The notes under the pieces were generated by a model that did not search any database, was not told the DNA's origin, and saw only the letters and a list, made by a program, of their open reading frames with translations. This document shows positions 36,401-48,300 of a stretch of 64,000 nucleotides of DNA, piece by piece; positions within the stretch are counted from its first letter, which is position 1, and every line of letters starts with the position of its first letter. The DNA lies in NCBI GenBank assembly GCA_026413225.1, contig CM048554.1, positions 55,201,463-55,265,462 on the forward strand, written 5' to 3'. Source of the DNA: Otis tarda (taxonomy: Eukaryota > Chordata > Aves > Otidiformes > Otididae). The translations under genes were made by a program, and so were the position numbers.

Positions 36401-39400
36401 TTCCATTGTTGTACAGTTTGCTTTGTGTTTTATTATCTCACTGGGCTGCCAAGCCCTGCAACACAAAGAGAAATACTTTCTGCAACTTCACCTAAGTGAG
36501 GCATCTGAAAGCTTTGTACCTGCTCCAAGACCATCATGTTTCCCTCCCTTTATTTCCTGAGAGCAGAAAACCAGAACATCACCTGAACACATGCCATTAT
36601 TAGTAACTACATATGCACAGGGTGGCCTCCCCTCCCCAAAAACCCCACCTTTCTGTCGAAAGGATTATTTCCGAGGAGCTATCTATACCACAGCGATAAA
36701 CGATGAGACTAATGGGTGCTTGACACGCTGCATGGGGCCAGACCCAGCAAAGCACTTAAGAAAGCGAATAAAGCTCTTAAGCACATTTTCCCATTGACTG
36801 GAGCTTACCTTTTATTAAGCACTGAACATGAGCATATGGGTGTTTGCGGAAAGGGGAATTAGGCTCTGACGTGACATCCTGGATCAATTAGATTTTTCCA
36901 GTGGCTTCAGCAGCAGCAAGAAAAATATACTGGAAGTTGTCCTCATTTCATGGTGACTGACATGAAAGCCTCCATGGTGCAAGAAGTAGAGCTCTTATGG
37001 CCTGTTGTACTTCATGCACTCAGGCGCTCCATAAGTTTCTTTGTCCGCCAGGTCTTGGAGGATATTTGCTCTGTTTCATTCTACACTCACCAGAGCAAAG
37101 TCATGACAGGCGACTTCATGCAATCCTTTGAGAGTCTTGTCAACACACCAGACTTCCTTTGGGCCTGCTGTAATGCTTGCAGGTCTGCTGAGATAGCGGA
37201 TATAATTGAATAATAAAGAATATAATTAATAACATAATAATAAAATAACAATTCATCACATTTTTGCAAAGCAATCAAGTGGTCATGAAAAAACCAATGG
37301 ATCGTATATGTTTTGCAAATTTTGTGCTCAGAAAAAAGCAAGATAAAAAACAAATGTTCCTTTCTTGCAAGGGGGTTCCCTCCAGCGCTACCCAACCCAT
37401 GGCCCAACCTCCTGCTGCCATGGAGGTGGACAGAAATCCATAAGGAGACCTCAAGCAGAGCTGCCTGGAAACATTTCCAAACTCTCTGACCCATTGATAA
37501 AGGGACTTCCTTGAATTTATCCCCCCTTAGAAGTCTCCTGCAACTGTTTTTTCATACGTCTACCAAAGCCATTAAAACATGGTCTCAGATGATAAAACAG
37601 TTATAGAAAAATCAAAATACTACTTTTCTGGGTCTGATTCTGATACTGGTTTGCACTGGCACCAGAGATTTCATCAATATCACTGCTGATGTGTATCTGC
37701 AAAATTGCAACCAGAATTGAGGCTAAAAATAAATAAATAAATAGCTATTAAGAGAAGTAAAATTCAGTATTTAAAGCATTTGTGCATGCTTCCCACTGCC
37801 CCAACCCCCAAAACTTTTATGTGCAATTAGCTCTCCTAAGGTCCCTATTGGGATCATTTCATTAAATAATAGCTCAGTGTCGAGTTACAGAAATGAGTTT
37901 ATAAAATATCATAAGGCATGTTAAATGATGCATGAAAATAAACTAGGTCGGTTGGGGAATAGGGTTTTCTGTTCGCTGGAAGGTCACATCTCTCTCTCCG
38001 AGGGACACGACACCAAGCACCAGGTGCTGCCACCCTGGTTCAGGCTGGTGGTCCTTTTCCTTCTCTGCCTTGGCCTGGCAATCACCACTGCCAGATGTTT
38101 CACTGCACAAACCCTCCTGAACAACCTTCCCAAAGCAGAACTTCTCCTAAGCCCCCACAAGTTAAGACTGCCAGAGGGTTAAGGACTTACAGCTCTCTGG
38201 AAGCTCTTTTAAAATGTGTATATATATGGTTATTCCCGTAGATGTCTCTGTTATTTGTGGATATTTTGCCCTGCTTGGCCTCCCTTTTATTTTATGGCAG
38301 CAAGTTCCACATAGATTTGGTAGGGAAAAAAATTGGTTTTCCTTAAATGTGTTTTGAAATTATGCCTTTTCTGCTTCTTTTAGTGTTTAAGAGTTCAGTG
38401 CGATACAGGTAAGAGAGGAAAGCAGAGAAAGAGATACAGGGAAATTGCAGATGAACAGCAAGCAATGCTGTAGCACAAAGTGTTAACAAGAGCCCTACAC
38501 ACACAGTCAGAAGAGTTTTTAACCTGGAGCTAAAACACAGCATCAGTGTCCTAGCGCCCACACTTGCCAAAAGACTAAAATTGAGAAGAGGGCAGAACCA
38601 GGCTACAGATGTATCTTCAGAGCTGGAGAAGATCCCTCCAGGGAGACATCCATCAGAAAAAGAGAGAACAAAACCAAAAAGCTGCAGACCGAAGCTGGAC
38701 AAACCAAGTCAGAAATACATCAACAGCACAAGCCTGAGAGCTGGAGAGGAACGCCAAAAGAAACAGCAGAGTCTCCGTCTTTTGAGGTGATCAAAGCCAG
38801 CTTGGATAATTGCCTGGAAGACATGTTTTAGCCAAAAAACAAGCTAAAAGACTCTGTGCATGAGGGATGAGGTGCAGTTGCATGGCCTTAAATATGGGGG
38901 AGGTGGGCCATGCCTTCTCACCTTCTGCTCTGTGGACAGCATATGGTAGACTGTAAGGGAGTCGGTTCAGTACAAATCATTTCCCAAAAATGCATAGTTT
39001 CCTAAATACTGCAGTGCTGTAGAAGCCACCAAACTGCAGCTATCAAAAAAGGATTGATTTCATGGATAAGGGTGTTGAAAGGAAACAGAAACACCTCCAG
39101 GGATGTGTCATGGGGTGAGAAGGGTCATCCCAACCTCTCACAAGGAGGCAAGGGCTGGGGAGAGCCAAAATGGATGACTACACCTCATATCTTCATGCAG
39201 GAGAGGAAAGCAGAAGGATTTTAAAAGGAGTTTCTGTGCTATAAAGCTTCAGCAGAGCTGGTGGTCAGTAGCAAGGATGAAGGGCTGGGCTGGGAGGCAT
39301 ACCCTGGCCAGCCACACATGTCCTGTGCCTTGGCACATCCCCCTGCACCTGTAACACCACTCACCTGCCTCCCAAGGTACTGGGAGATGAGACTTCACCA

Positions 39401-39984
39401 CAGTCCTCTGCTTTAGGAAGGGGTTGGCTAGACTGGTGTTCTACAAACAGCAGCTTCCAAATTGTAGTTAATACCTAACTGTGATCAGAGCCTTGCACAT
39501 AGTTACGCTTGCTGAAAAAAAAAAAAAAAAAAAAGGAGCCCTGTCCACCCCCCCGGCACAGGCTCACTCAGAACACAACTCCAGTGTGGATGCTACAGGG
39601 GGTCCCTTCAGTCCCAGGCCACCATGGTGGTCACGGTTAGCTCTGTGCCACTGCCCAGGTGGCACAAGTGCTGCCCTGAGCTCCTGGGCTCAAACCTTGG
39701 AGGAGCAGCACCACATGGCCTTCATCCACCACCCTCGGAAACAATATGGATGCAAAATACCATTACCATTCAAGGATGCAGAGAAGGATACTCATCACAC
39801 AGTCCTCACCTCTTGCGTGAGCAAGCTAGGCCAGCTCCAGCGAGCTCTCCTTTCTCCTTTAATTAGTTTTAGGCATGAAAATGCTTTCCTGCTTCCATCA
39901 GCTTTTCCTGATGCAGTAATTAATGTGCCTTCCTGCAGAAGGAATACCGATTGAGACGTAAAGCCATTGCTTGGAGAGAGAGCT
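36401..39984. other. Unique non-coding DNA
   Basis: No gene is recognised. AT-rich low-complexity sequence lies at 37205-37250 and an (AAAT)4 run near 37727-37742. A 20-base A run lies at 39515-39534. The frames at 36950-37213 (plus) and 37087-37494 (minus) overlap each other and match nothing I know. Confidence 0.55.
39515..39534 (+). repeat. Poly(A) tract, 20 nt
   Basis: Twenty consecutive A. No retrogene is seen upstream. Confidence 0.9.
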
Positions 39985-40260
39985 GGGCTTCCAAGGAAGT
40001 GCTAATTAGTCCTTATTTGAGAAATCGTGTTAAAGTAAGTGAGCAGGTTTGCTAGAAATTGGAAATAATCTGTACAAACATGTTCTATCCTATGTGACAG
40101 CAGAGCTAATTACGCCTCCTTGGGTCACCACTCCATTTTACATAATATCTCTCTGTCCCAAGTGTATTACCACCTGTCACTGGCTGCCAGATGAAACACC
40201 TTAGCACTTTGTGTCAGCAGTGAATTAACTCCTTCTTCCATCATGGCTAGAGAGGAAGGA
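39985..40260. promoter_or_regulatory. Candidate conserved non-coding element with TAATTA and E-box motifs
   Basis: Unique sequence with TAATTA at 40013-40018 and again at 40108-40113, a CACCTG E-box at 40171-40176 and a CAGATG E-box at 40188-40193. There is no repeat similarity and no coding frame. It ends a few hundred bases before the large CR1 insertion. Function is inferred from motif clustering only. Confidence 0.25.
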
Positions 40261-40681
40261 TCAACCTCACTCGCTCCAAGGACGGGGAAAACATCTCACA
40301 TTTCCCTTTGGGCACATGAGGCGCTATGCAGTGTACCCTGCCTTGTGCCCTGACATACTGTCGCCAGCAGGTTTCGATCTTACTTGATGTCAGCATTGGA
40401 AGGGTTTATGAATGGTTATGTGCTACGTCCTCCTTCTGTGGCGTGCGATCAAAGATTTGCAGCCTCCTGGAAAACTGAAATGTTCCCGAGAGGAAAGTGA
40501 TGATTGACATATTGAGAGGGGATGATGCCACAGCAGCAAAAGAAGTAATCACAAAGCTAATTGTTTTTTATATAAGATGCTTTATGTGCAGACTTTCACA
40601 GGTGCAACGATCTCATTGCATTGGCTCAATCTCAGGCCAGTGTGAGGTGTCCATGCACAACTGGATGGTGGATGTGGGACG

Positions 40682-40759
40682 GATGGCGTGCACCTAACTG
40701 AGAAGGGGAAGAGTGTGCTTGAACAAAGGCTTGCCAGACTCGTCCGGAGGGCTTTAAAC
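40682..40759 (+). pseudogene. CR1 ORF1 C-terminal remnant (esterase-type DGVHL motif)
   Basis: The frame reads DGVHLTEKGKSVLEQRLARL and then VRRALN. In CR1-family ORF1 proteins the C-terminal part is an SGNH-type esterase domain whose last block is a D-x-x-H motif. DGVH fits that block, with Asp and His the expected catalytic pair. The frame usually stops just after the ALN residues in this family; here the codon is CAG, so the frame runs on to 40942 without resembling anything. The N-terminal bulk of ORF1, including the catalytic serine block, is absent because the element is 5'-truncated. Confidence 0.7.
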
Positions 40760-40938
40760 CAGTGTTTCTGGGGGAGGGGGAGCACAGTTCAGCCCACTGC
40801 TGTCAGCATGGCGCCAGTGCCAGCACCAAGGGTCCAGAAGCCGAGGAAGGATCACAGGTATGTGCAAATGAACTTAAACTGCGGTCCAAAAGAACTCCTG
40901 TCGCTCCAGCCAGCAAGTCGGCTTTGTCGGGGGCCCAG

Positions 40939-41257
40939 CTGAAGTGTCTCTATACCAATGGACGCAGCATGGGGAATAAACAGGAAGAGCTGGAGATGCG
41001 TGCACACGAGCAGGGCTACGACCTTGTTGGTATCACGGAGATATGGTGGGACAACTCGTACAACTGAAGCATCAACATGGAGGGGTATAGGCTTTTTAGA
41101 AAGGACAGGAAGGGAAGACAAGGAGGGGGTGTGGCTCTCTACGTCAGCAACCGGCTGGAGTGCATGGAGCTCCGCCTGGGGATGGAGGAGGAGCTGACAG
41201 AGAGCTTATGGGTCAAGATTAGAGGACAGGGACGGACAGGGGACGTTACAGTAGGGG
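40939..41257 (+). pseudogene. CR1 ORF2 endonuclease domain, N-terminal part, with stop codon
   Basis: The frame reads LKCLYTNGRSMGNKQEELE, then GYDLVGITEIWWDNSYN, then a TGA at 41065-41067, then MEGYRLFRKDRKGRQGGGVA and LYVSNRLECMEL, ending in GDVTVGV. This is the exonuclease-endonuclease-phosphatase fold used by CR1 to nick the target. The Asn of NGRS and the Glu of ITE fit its metal and active-site positions. About 106 codons remain of a domain normally more than 200 long, and the catalytic histidine and later aspartates lie in the missing part. It cannot be active. Product when intact: the nicking endonuclease of the ORF2 polyprotein. Confidence 0.88.
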
Positions 41258-42204
41258 TCTGGATGGCCGAACTCAGAGAGTGGTGGTCAACGGCTCGATG
41301 TCCAAGAGGAGACCGGTCATGAGTGGCGTCCCTCAGGGGTCTGTGTTGGGCCCGGCTCTGTTCAACATCATTGTCGGTGACATGGACAGTGGGGTAGAGT
41401 GCACCCTCAGCAAGTTCGCCGATGACACAAAGCTGTGTGGTGCCGTCAACACGCTGGAAGGGAGGGATGCCATCCAGAGGGACCTTGACAGGCTGGAGAG
41501 GTGGGCCTGTGCCAACCTCATGAAGTTCAACCAGGCCAAGTGCAAGGTCCTGCACCTGGGTCAGGCACAAATACAGGCTGGGCGGGGAATGGATCGAGAG
41601 CAACCCTGAGGAGGACTTGGGAGTGCTGGTGGACGAGAAGCTCAATATGAGCCGGCAATGTGCTCTTGTGGCCCAGAAGGCCAACTGCATCCTGGGCTGC
41701 ATCAAGAGGAGCATGGACAGCAGGTCGAAGGAGGTGATTCTTCCCCTCTACTCTGCCCTGGTGAGACCCCACCTGGAGTCCTGTGTCCAGTTCTGGAGCC
41801 CCCAACATAAGAAGGATATGGAACAGTTGGAGAAGGTCCAGAGGAGGGCCATGAAGATGATAAGAGGGCTGGAGCACCTTTCCTATGAGGACAGGCTGAG
41901 AGAGTTGGAGCTGTTCAGCCTGGAGAAGAGGAGGCTCCAGGGAGACCTTATAGCGGTCTTCCAGTACCTCAAGGGGGCCTACAAGAAAGATGGGGAGAGG
42001 CTGTTCAGTAGGGCCTGTTGTGATAGGACGAGGGGTAATGGTTTTAAAATAGAGGGAGGTAGATTTAGATTGGATATTAGGAAAAAAATTTTTACAATGC
42101 GAGTTGTAAAACACTGGAACAGGTTGCCCAGAGAGGTGGTGGATTCCCCATCCCTGGAAACATTCAAAGCCAGGTTGGATGAGGCTCTGAGCAACCTGAT
42201 CTAG
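41256..42204 (+). pseudogene. CR1 ORF2 reverse transcriptase, C-terminal half, frameshifted
   Basis: From the deletion joint the frame reads [15 protein letters not shown], then [20 protein letters not shown], then the RT catalytic FADD (41415-41426) in [12 protein letters not shown], then [16 protein letters not shown] frameshift at about 41562-41566 moves the reading to another frame, which then runs open to the stop at 42202-42204 through [61 protein letters not shown] and [12 protein letters not shown]. The first RT motifs, including the first catalytic aspartate, are in the deleted block. The C-terminal end is intact here, unlike the copies at 6.4 and 10.8 kb. Confidence 0.93.
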
Positions 42205-42301
42205 TCGGGGATGTCCCTGGTCCTTGCAGGGGGGTTGGACTAGATGACCTTTGAAGGTCCCTTCCAACTCTAACCATTCTATGATTCTATGATATGATTC
42301 T

Positions 42302-45300
42302 AACTGAAAAGCTGGTACCAAGAGAAATGGAAAGTGATCACTCAGCACAAGTCAGCACAGGAGGAAAGCAGCCAGCTGCAGGTTTATTTGAACAGGTAGA
42401 ATTTCCTAAGCACCCCCCCCAAAATGGAGGCATCTCTGCATTATCTAGCAAGTGTCACGCAATCTGAACTCATGGTTAGCACCACATCCCTAGGAAGAGA
42501 CAGGGGTCCAACACAGACAGTGTGGACAGAGAGACATCCATGAGTCACTGCCTGACCTGGGAGACACGCACGACCCCCTGGGCCTTGGTTGCAAAGGGAT
42601 GCATGAATGTGTTGGTAGTGCCTGGAAAGCAAGAGCTGTAAGAGGACGGGAACACAAACACCGTGACCAGGTTTGTGAGCAAAAGTTTCTAGGGTGCCCA
42701 TTGAGGCAACCAGGTGTGCTCTCCCTGCAGGCACAGTACATTGGAACATACATAGCAGAGGTTCTGCTACAGCCATGTGCCTCCAGCCTTTGGTACCAGG
42801 GTGAGGATGCAACTGCAGCCCAGGATTTGCTCCTGCCATAGAGACACCCTGGCCCTTCCACATGCTATATACAGGATAATAAATGAGGAGAGATGCAGTA
42901 CTGAGGTTGTGATAAATCAGCTGAGCACAGCCAGAATATGCTCCTGCCAGCAGCTAGTGTAAGGCTGGCCACGGGACCTTTCAGCCCAAAAGTTAAATAC
43001 CAGCCCAGATAGTTCTGATACCCAACAGATCTGAGGAACGGAGACAAATTCTCGATATATTGCAGGATAATGTGAATTTTGCCTCTGTTGCAGCTTCAGT
43101 CATAGTGTAGGCTGAGCAGGTGAGAGCTTTCAGTAAAACACTGTGTATTTAACCAGCCTGGGGAGCTTTCATAGAAAGTCCTTCCTCTAAGGGCAAAACC
43201 TGCTCAGCGTCCACCACTGAGTCACCTTTCTAGCAGCACCACTTTCCCCAGCCATGGGCATTTATGGCCGTGTCTGCAGCCAGTCCTAACGAAGAGGTAG
43301 CTGAGCCCAGAGTCTCAGGGATGATGGCATTGCCATGGGACCGACGGCAGGGTAGCCCCAGCCGAAGCTGAGCGGAAGGGATGTGTTCCTCGGCAGAGCA
43401 GCTGCCCATGCAGTTGCTCCCAGCTTCCCTTGTCCCAGCAGCTGAGCATGGCCAGGCTGGATACAGAGGGAAAGGGGAGACAGACCCCCTTTGTAAAGCT
43501 GATTCCGGGCATACTGCCCTACGCACGCACCCTGCAAAGAGGGCTCGTTAGGGCTCAGCTCATTGGAGCTGGGATCACACTTGGGATGAAGTGATGAAAG
43601 CATAATGGGAACTGGTATTTAAGACACAGGAGTGAATTGTACTCCTATAGTAGTGCTTGGTTTGGGTCCTATTTTCCTCCCCTAGCTTCTTCAGAGGTCA
43701 TGGGGGAACATGCGTTATTGCCTACAGAAGAAAAGAGCCACAGCTGATCAGGGCAATGTCCTTCTCCACCCGTGGGAGAAACCATGCTCATGCTCAGTTT
43801 TTCCTAAAGCCACTTCTGGTTCCTGACTCTGCATCCACTCGAAGCTATCAACTTACATATCAGAGGAACTGATGTTGCCCTGAAATTATAACGTCTGATT
43901 ACTTGGTCTGTTAACATGCATAAGTCAGAACAATGGTGATGTTCCCATTCCTGAGGTGAGGAGTAGAGATACAGAAGTAGTAAAATATTTCCCCACTGAA
44001 GTCTTTGTCAGAGCAGGGGCTCATGCTCCACTGCTACTCCATCATCCCTTTTGAATCAGGCATGTCCTGTACTTGATCCCATGGAGGCGGGATGCAAGTG
44101 TCTTAGTGTGACAGCAGAAATGTCTGTCAGATGGCCTGTTGCGCCCTGGAGATATGTCCTTCCCTCAGTTTTCTCTTCTTTCAGTCTCAGTAGGTCTAGC
44201 TAGTTTGACCTTTTCTTGTAGACCACATTACTAGTACAATGTTTGCCTTTTTCATAACATCATTATGATGTTGACTCATGTCAAATTAAAGTTCAAGTAT
44301 TATGCAGGAGGCTTAGAAATGTCCTACCTGAGACATGGGAACTGGATCCCATCTGAAGACGGCTGCAATTCAGGCCTCTCCCAGACATGAGACTGGCTTT
44401 AATAATAAATCTTGTGGGTTAAAATAAGAGCGTACCTTGGATATACCTTCAGGTTTCTGAGCCACGTAGGTCAAAGCTGCTAAGGCTGGGTATGTGATCA
44501 TTTTGTTTAAGTAAAAGCTGAGATTCATCATTCAAATGACATCTGAAGGTGGGATTTTAAGCAAGTACATACATTTTGTAGGGCTTCTAATAAGCTGACT
44601 CCACTGGCAGGTACTTTAAAGTCCAGCGAGACGAAGGAGTGGTCACCACACATGACTCACTCCAGCCCTGAAGCCCTATTTTATCCGTAGGTGACGTACT
44701 GGCTCTTGCAACGATGAAGAAACCTGGCCAGCAGCAGCCAGGGCTCTTTCCTGCTGCACAGCGTGACTCTCTGGGCATCCTGCCTTTGTAACGTTGGGCA
44801 GAGATGGTGAATACAAATCTGAATTAGCTCAGCTTAAGAGATGAAGGATGCAGTACCGACTCAGCAAAGCTTACGCAAAGAGTGGTTTCAGGCAAGTCCG
44901 TGGCTTTAACTGCTGTCGATGTGCGTGTGCCTGACGCTGCGCGAAGCTTTCTGCTTACCAGCTCCTCCTGCCCGTTAATCCTGCAGCGGCTCCTGTTTGC
45001 TGCACGGCTATGGGATCTGCTGGTGCCCAGAGAAGAGCTGTGGGTCAGAGTCGACTGGATTTGGGATTGGTGAGGGAGATGATCAAGGAGCAACCCTGCT
45101 ATCTGTTATGGCTCCAGAGGCAGATAAAATAAAAGCACACCCTCTCTCCCTCCGGCAGCCACCGTCCAGCTGCAGAGAAGCGTGCTTTTCTCCTGCAAAA
45201 AAAACCCTCTTTCCTCTGCCATCTCTGATGCTTCAGTTTGCAAAGAAAGGCTGCTAATGTGCTCAACCGCTGACAGAGCAGACTTGCAGGATAGTTTATG

Positions 45301-48300
45301 GCACCTACTGTACTCTCAGCTCAGAGCTGTAAAACAATATTCACTGTAGCTACTGTGCAGGCCTTGGCTAGCACAACCACATCCAGCAGTATCCAGCAAG
45401 AAAAAAAATGAAGCTATTAAAAACACTCACACACAAGCCAGGAAACATCTTATTATAGATCTTGGTTTGAAGAATTGAAATTAAAATCTCATACCCACAC
45501 TCAGCATATGCCCAGCTATATTTGTCTGATCTATTTATTATCTTAGCCAATGCAATTTCAATGTTGCACTACTCCAGTCTTTCACCCTAAAAAAAAACCC
45601 AACCCGACGCACAAGATGCCATCGCTGGTTTACAGCTGTGGCCTATCCTGTTTCTCTGAACATTTGCTGATTTGGCATCAGCACAATACTGAGGGAAGCG
45701 GAGGGTGGGGGCTGGGATCTGACTGGAAATGTGGATCACAGTAAAACAGGCTCTTTCTGTATTTAAAGCATTGCTCTGTCAGAAGCATAGCAATTTGTTT
45801 GTGCGCTGATCTTTAAAATTGTGCTGGAGAAGGCATCACTGTGAAGGAGTTCCTTCTCTAAAGATGTACCTCATGCATGCATTTCTCAGGCTGCAGAATT
45901 GAAAATAACAGCTCTGGCAATGACACACCAGGCATACAAAGTTAAATACGCAATGGAAAACATTACAGCTTGGTTAGTTATTGCTCCCATAGTGCAAAGA
46001 CTAGAAATCAATGCTGCAAGTACTTTATGAAGAAGTAGAAAGCTTGGCGCTGGATTAAAGCAGCATGCATGTTCACGGGTAAGCACAGAAGAAACCCAGC
46101 CGTGTTGTAGGCTGAGGAACTCCAAAGCCAGCTGCGGGCATAGCCATGCCAAAATCAGGAGCAAGCCCACTGCCTCCACGGGAGAGGTGCCACAGGGTGC
46201 TCCACGGTGTATAAGCGGGAGGGCGGCTGTGCCCTGAGGGGCACAGGGTAGGTTTGCACCAGCTCCTCTTGCACAGAACGAATGCCAAAATCTTGCAACT
46301 TCAACATGATCTGGAAGCTCTCTGTTGGCTGGAAGAGCCAAAACGGTTTGGGTAGCTACTTCTGTGTCCTTGATGCAGCAAGCTTATACGGGGCTTTGTA
46401 ACACTCGCTTTTATTAATAGCCTGGATGTCCTGAGCATTTTTCTTTTTTGGTTCTCACGAGTTATTTTCACTGCACAGCTTCCCATGATCACTCAATTTT
46501 GGGAGCTGATTAGACCAACTGGTGGGATAAATCCTCGCAGATGAACCCACACCCAGAGAATCAAGAGTGTTTCTATAAAAAGTTAAGAACATGTGCATGG
46601 CATTGTGGGTACAAACAAGACTCAGCACGTATCTGCCTCTCCTCTGCTGAGAAAAGCTAATTCGATTACATTGAGTTTTAAATAAGGATGACGCTGGCAA
46701 CTTTTGATGGTACCTGGCCCTTGACTGGCCCCCTTGCACAAGCACTCGGGGTGTTACTCAACAAGGATAAGGGAATTACATTTCCATGCTAGTTCTCTTC
46801 TGTTTGTAATGAAGTGCTGGGGATCAGATCTGTCTGCGACTTGCTTTTGCATTAAAATCTGCCCTCTTTTAATATTTCGAATGTCCTAGGGAAGACCGTT
46901 GCTCAGGGACAGAAAGTCCTCTCAGATATGATTGGGGTAAATGGGTTCACTTTATTCGTACAGCCTGCCTAGGCAGAGATGTCAAGTTGCACAGCTACAG
47001 CAGTGACGTTAAACACCTACGGCGACATACTCGTCCTGTAAAAATGAACAGCAAAACCTTCTTGAATCCTGGACTCTATCCAGGCTGTAGAAACAGCAAA
47101 TTGTGCAGAAAAAGCTAGCACTAGACAAGACCTACTGGAGTCAGTGCTCAATAAGACCTTCCAAAGGCCTTTGGAGTTTGTTCCCTCCAACAACAAGGTA
47201 TCAAGGGAACTTGCAGAACGGATTTAAGCAACTACAGTGGGACTTGGACAAAGCATGGGTGTTCATGAAGGTCCAGCACAGACATTTTGGGAGTACAGGG
47301 ACACATGCATTGAGCTCTGTGGAGATATGAACCTACTCTCAGCACTCATGCATCCTCCTCTTGTACATGTATGGGCAGGACCTTCTTTTATAAATACACA
47401 TACCTGTTTGTGTGTGCAGACAAATCCACACATCCACTAAAATACAAGAGCCATCCTAAAGAGGATGTACGGTACACGTCTCTGGGGGATGTGAATGCTG
47501 TGTTATTCATAGCAGCCCACACTGAAAGACAACAGCTTTTGCCTAAGCTATGAAGTGAAACGCTCAGGAGCGTGCTCCTCAGCTCCCTGCGTAGGTAGTA
47601 CCACATGACTGCAGACTACTTCCCCCTCCCACATTAAGTTCCTATTCTGGATTGTGATCACTCACTGAATGAGAATTCAGGATTTCATTTTACGCCCCTC
47701 CATTTGCCTTTCTGTTGCACCATACTTAGACTCTGCTCTGAAGATAGGTCTATTAATATTCTCGGGGATTTTGTTTGATCTTTCTCATGGTCTGAGTATC
47801 AACGGCATGAGCACTAACAGCAGAGGAAGAAAGGCTTCTTGCCTCCAACTCACGTATTTGGACCCAGAACTGCCAGCTGCCAAAGGCTTAGTCCCTGGCT
47901 TGGACTTGGATAAAGTACATTAAATCATCTGGGAATGTCTCTGTAAAATCCATATAAGCGTATGCAAGTTACTGCCCCTTCCCCCTGCTGAGAGGTTTGA
48001 CATTGCAAAACCTAGATGGCTGGCAAACAGACCAGGCCCCAACAAATTTCATAATTCCCAGCAGTACGACTATTAGAGCTGCTCTAGAAGCAGCTTGCCA
48101 AAATATTAACTGGGGAAAACCACTTAATTTTCACTGCTGTTATTTTCAGAAACATCTGAACTTCTCTAAATAAAAAAAAAAATAGCTGGAGGTAGAAACT
48201 GCCAACATGAGATACGTCAGGCTGGTGGCTGAGTCCGAAGCAAGTGATGGTACCTGTGTGCAGCAGGGCTCAGCCTTGCTATAGAAGAGATGTGGGTCAC

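Larger units (their letters stand above)
40650..42301 (+). mobile_element. CR1 LINE, internally deleted copy (ORF1 end, endonuclease, RT, 3' tail)
   Basis: This is the longest transposon copy in the window, about 1.65 kb. In order it carries the last 26 or so codons of ORF1 (40682-40759), an ORF1/ORF2 spacer, the start of the ORF2 apurinic-type endonuclease (40939 to about 41256), an abrupt joint, the second half of the reverse transcriptase and the ORF2 C-terminus (about 41256-42204), and the 3' untranslated block with an ATTCTATG-type tail. The rest of the endonuclease and the first half of the RT are missing. Coding is also broken by a TGA at 41065-41067 and a frameshift near 41562-41566. 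The 5' boundary is uncertain by perhaps 50 bp and I saw no target duplication. The element is dead but well preserved. Confidence 0.93.

Noticed and set aside
36950-37494. Overlapping plus and minus frames (87 and 135 codons)
   Set aside because: They overlap on opposite strands, one runs through AT-rich low-complexity DNA, and neither matches a known protein.
41139-41714. 191-codon open frame on the minus strand
   Set aside because: It is antisense to the CR1 ORF2 reverse transcriptase; codon bias of the sense frame keeps the opposite strand open.
41527-42348. 273-codon open frame on the minus strand, the longest in the window
   Set aside because: It is also antisense to CR1 ORF2 and its 3' end. 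Similar antisense frames appear over other CR1 copies, so it is not a gene.
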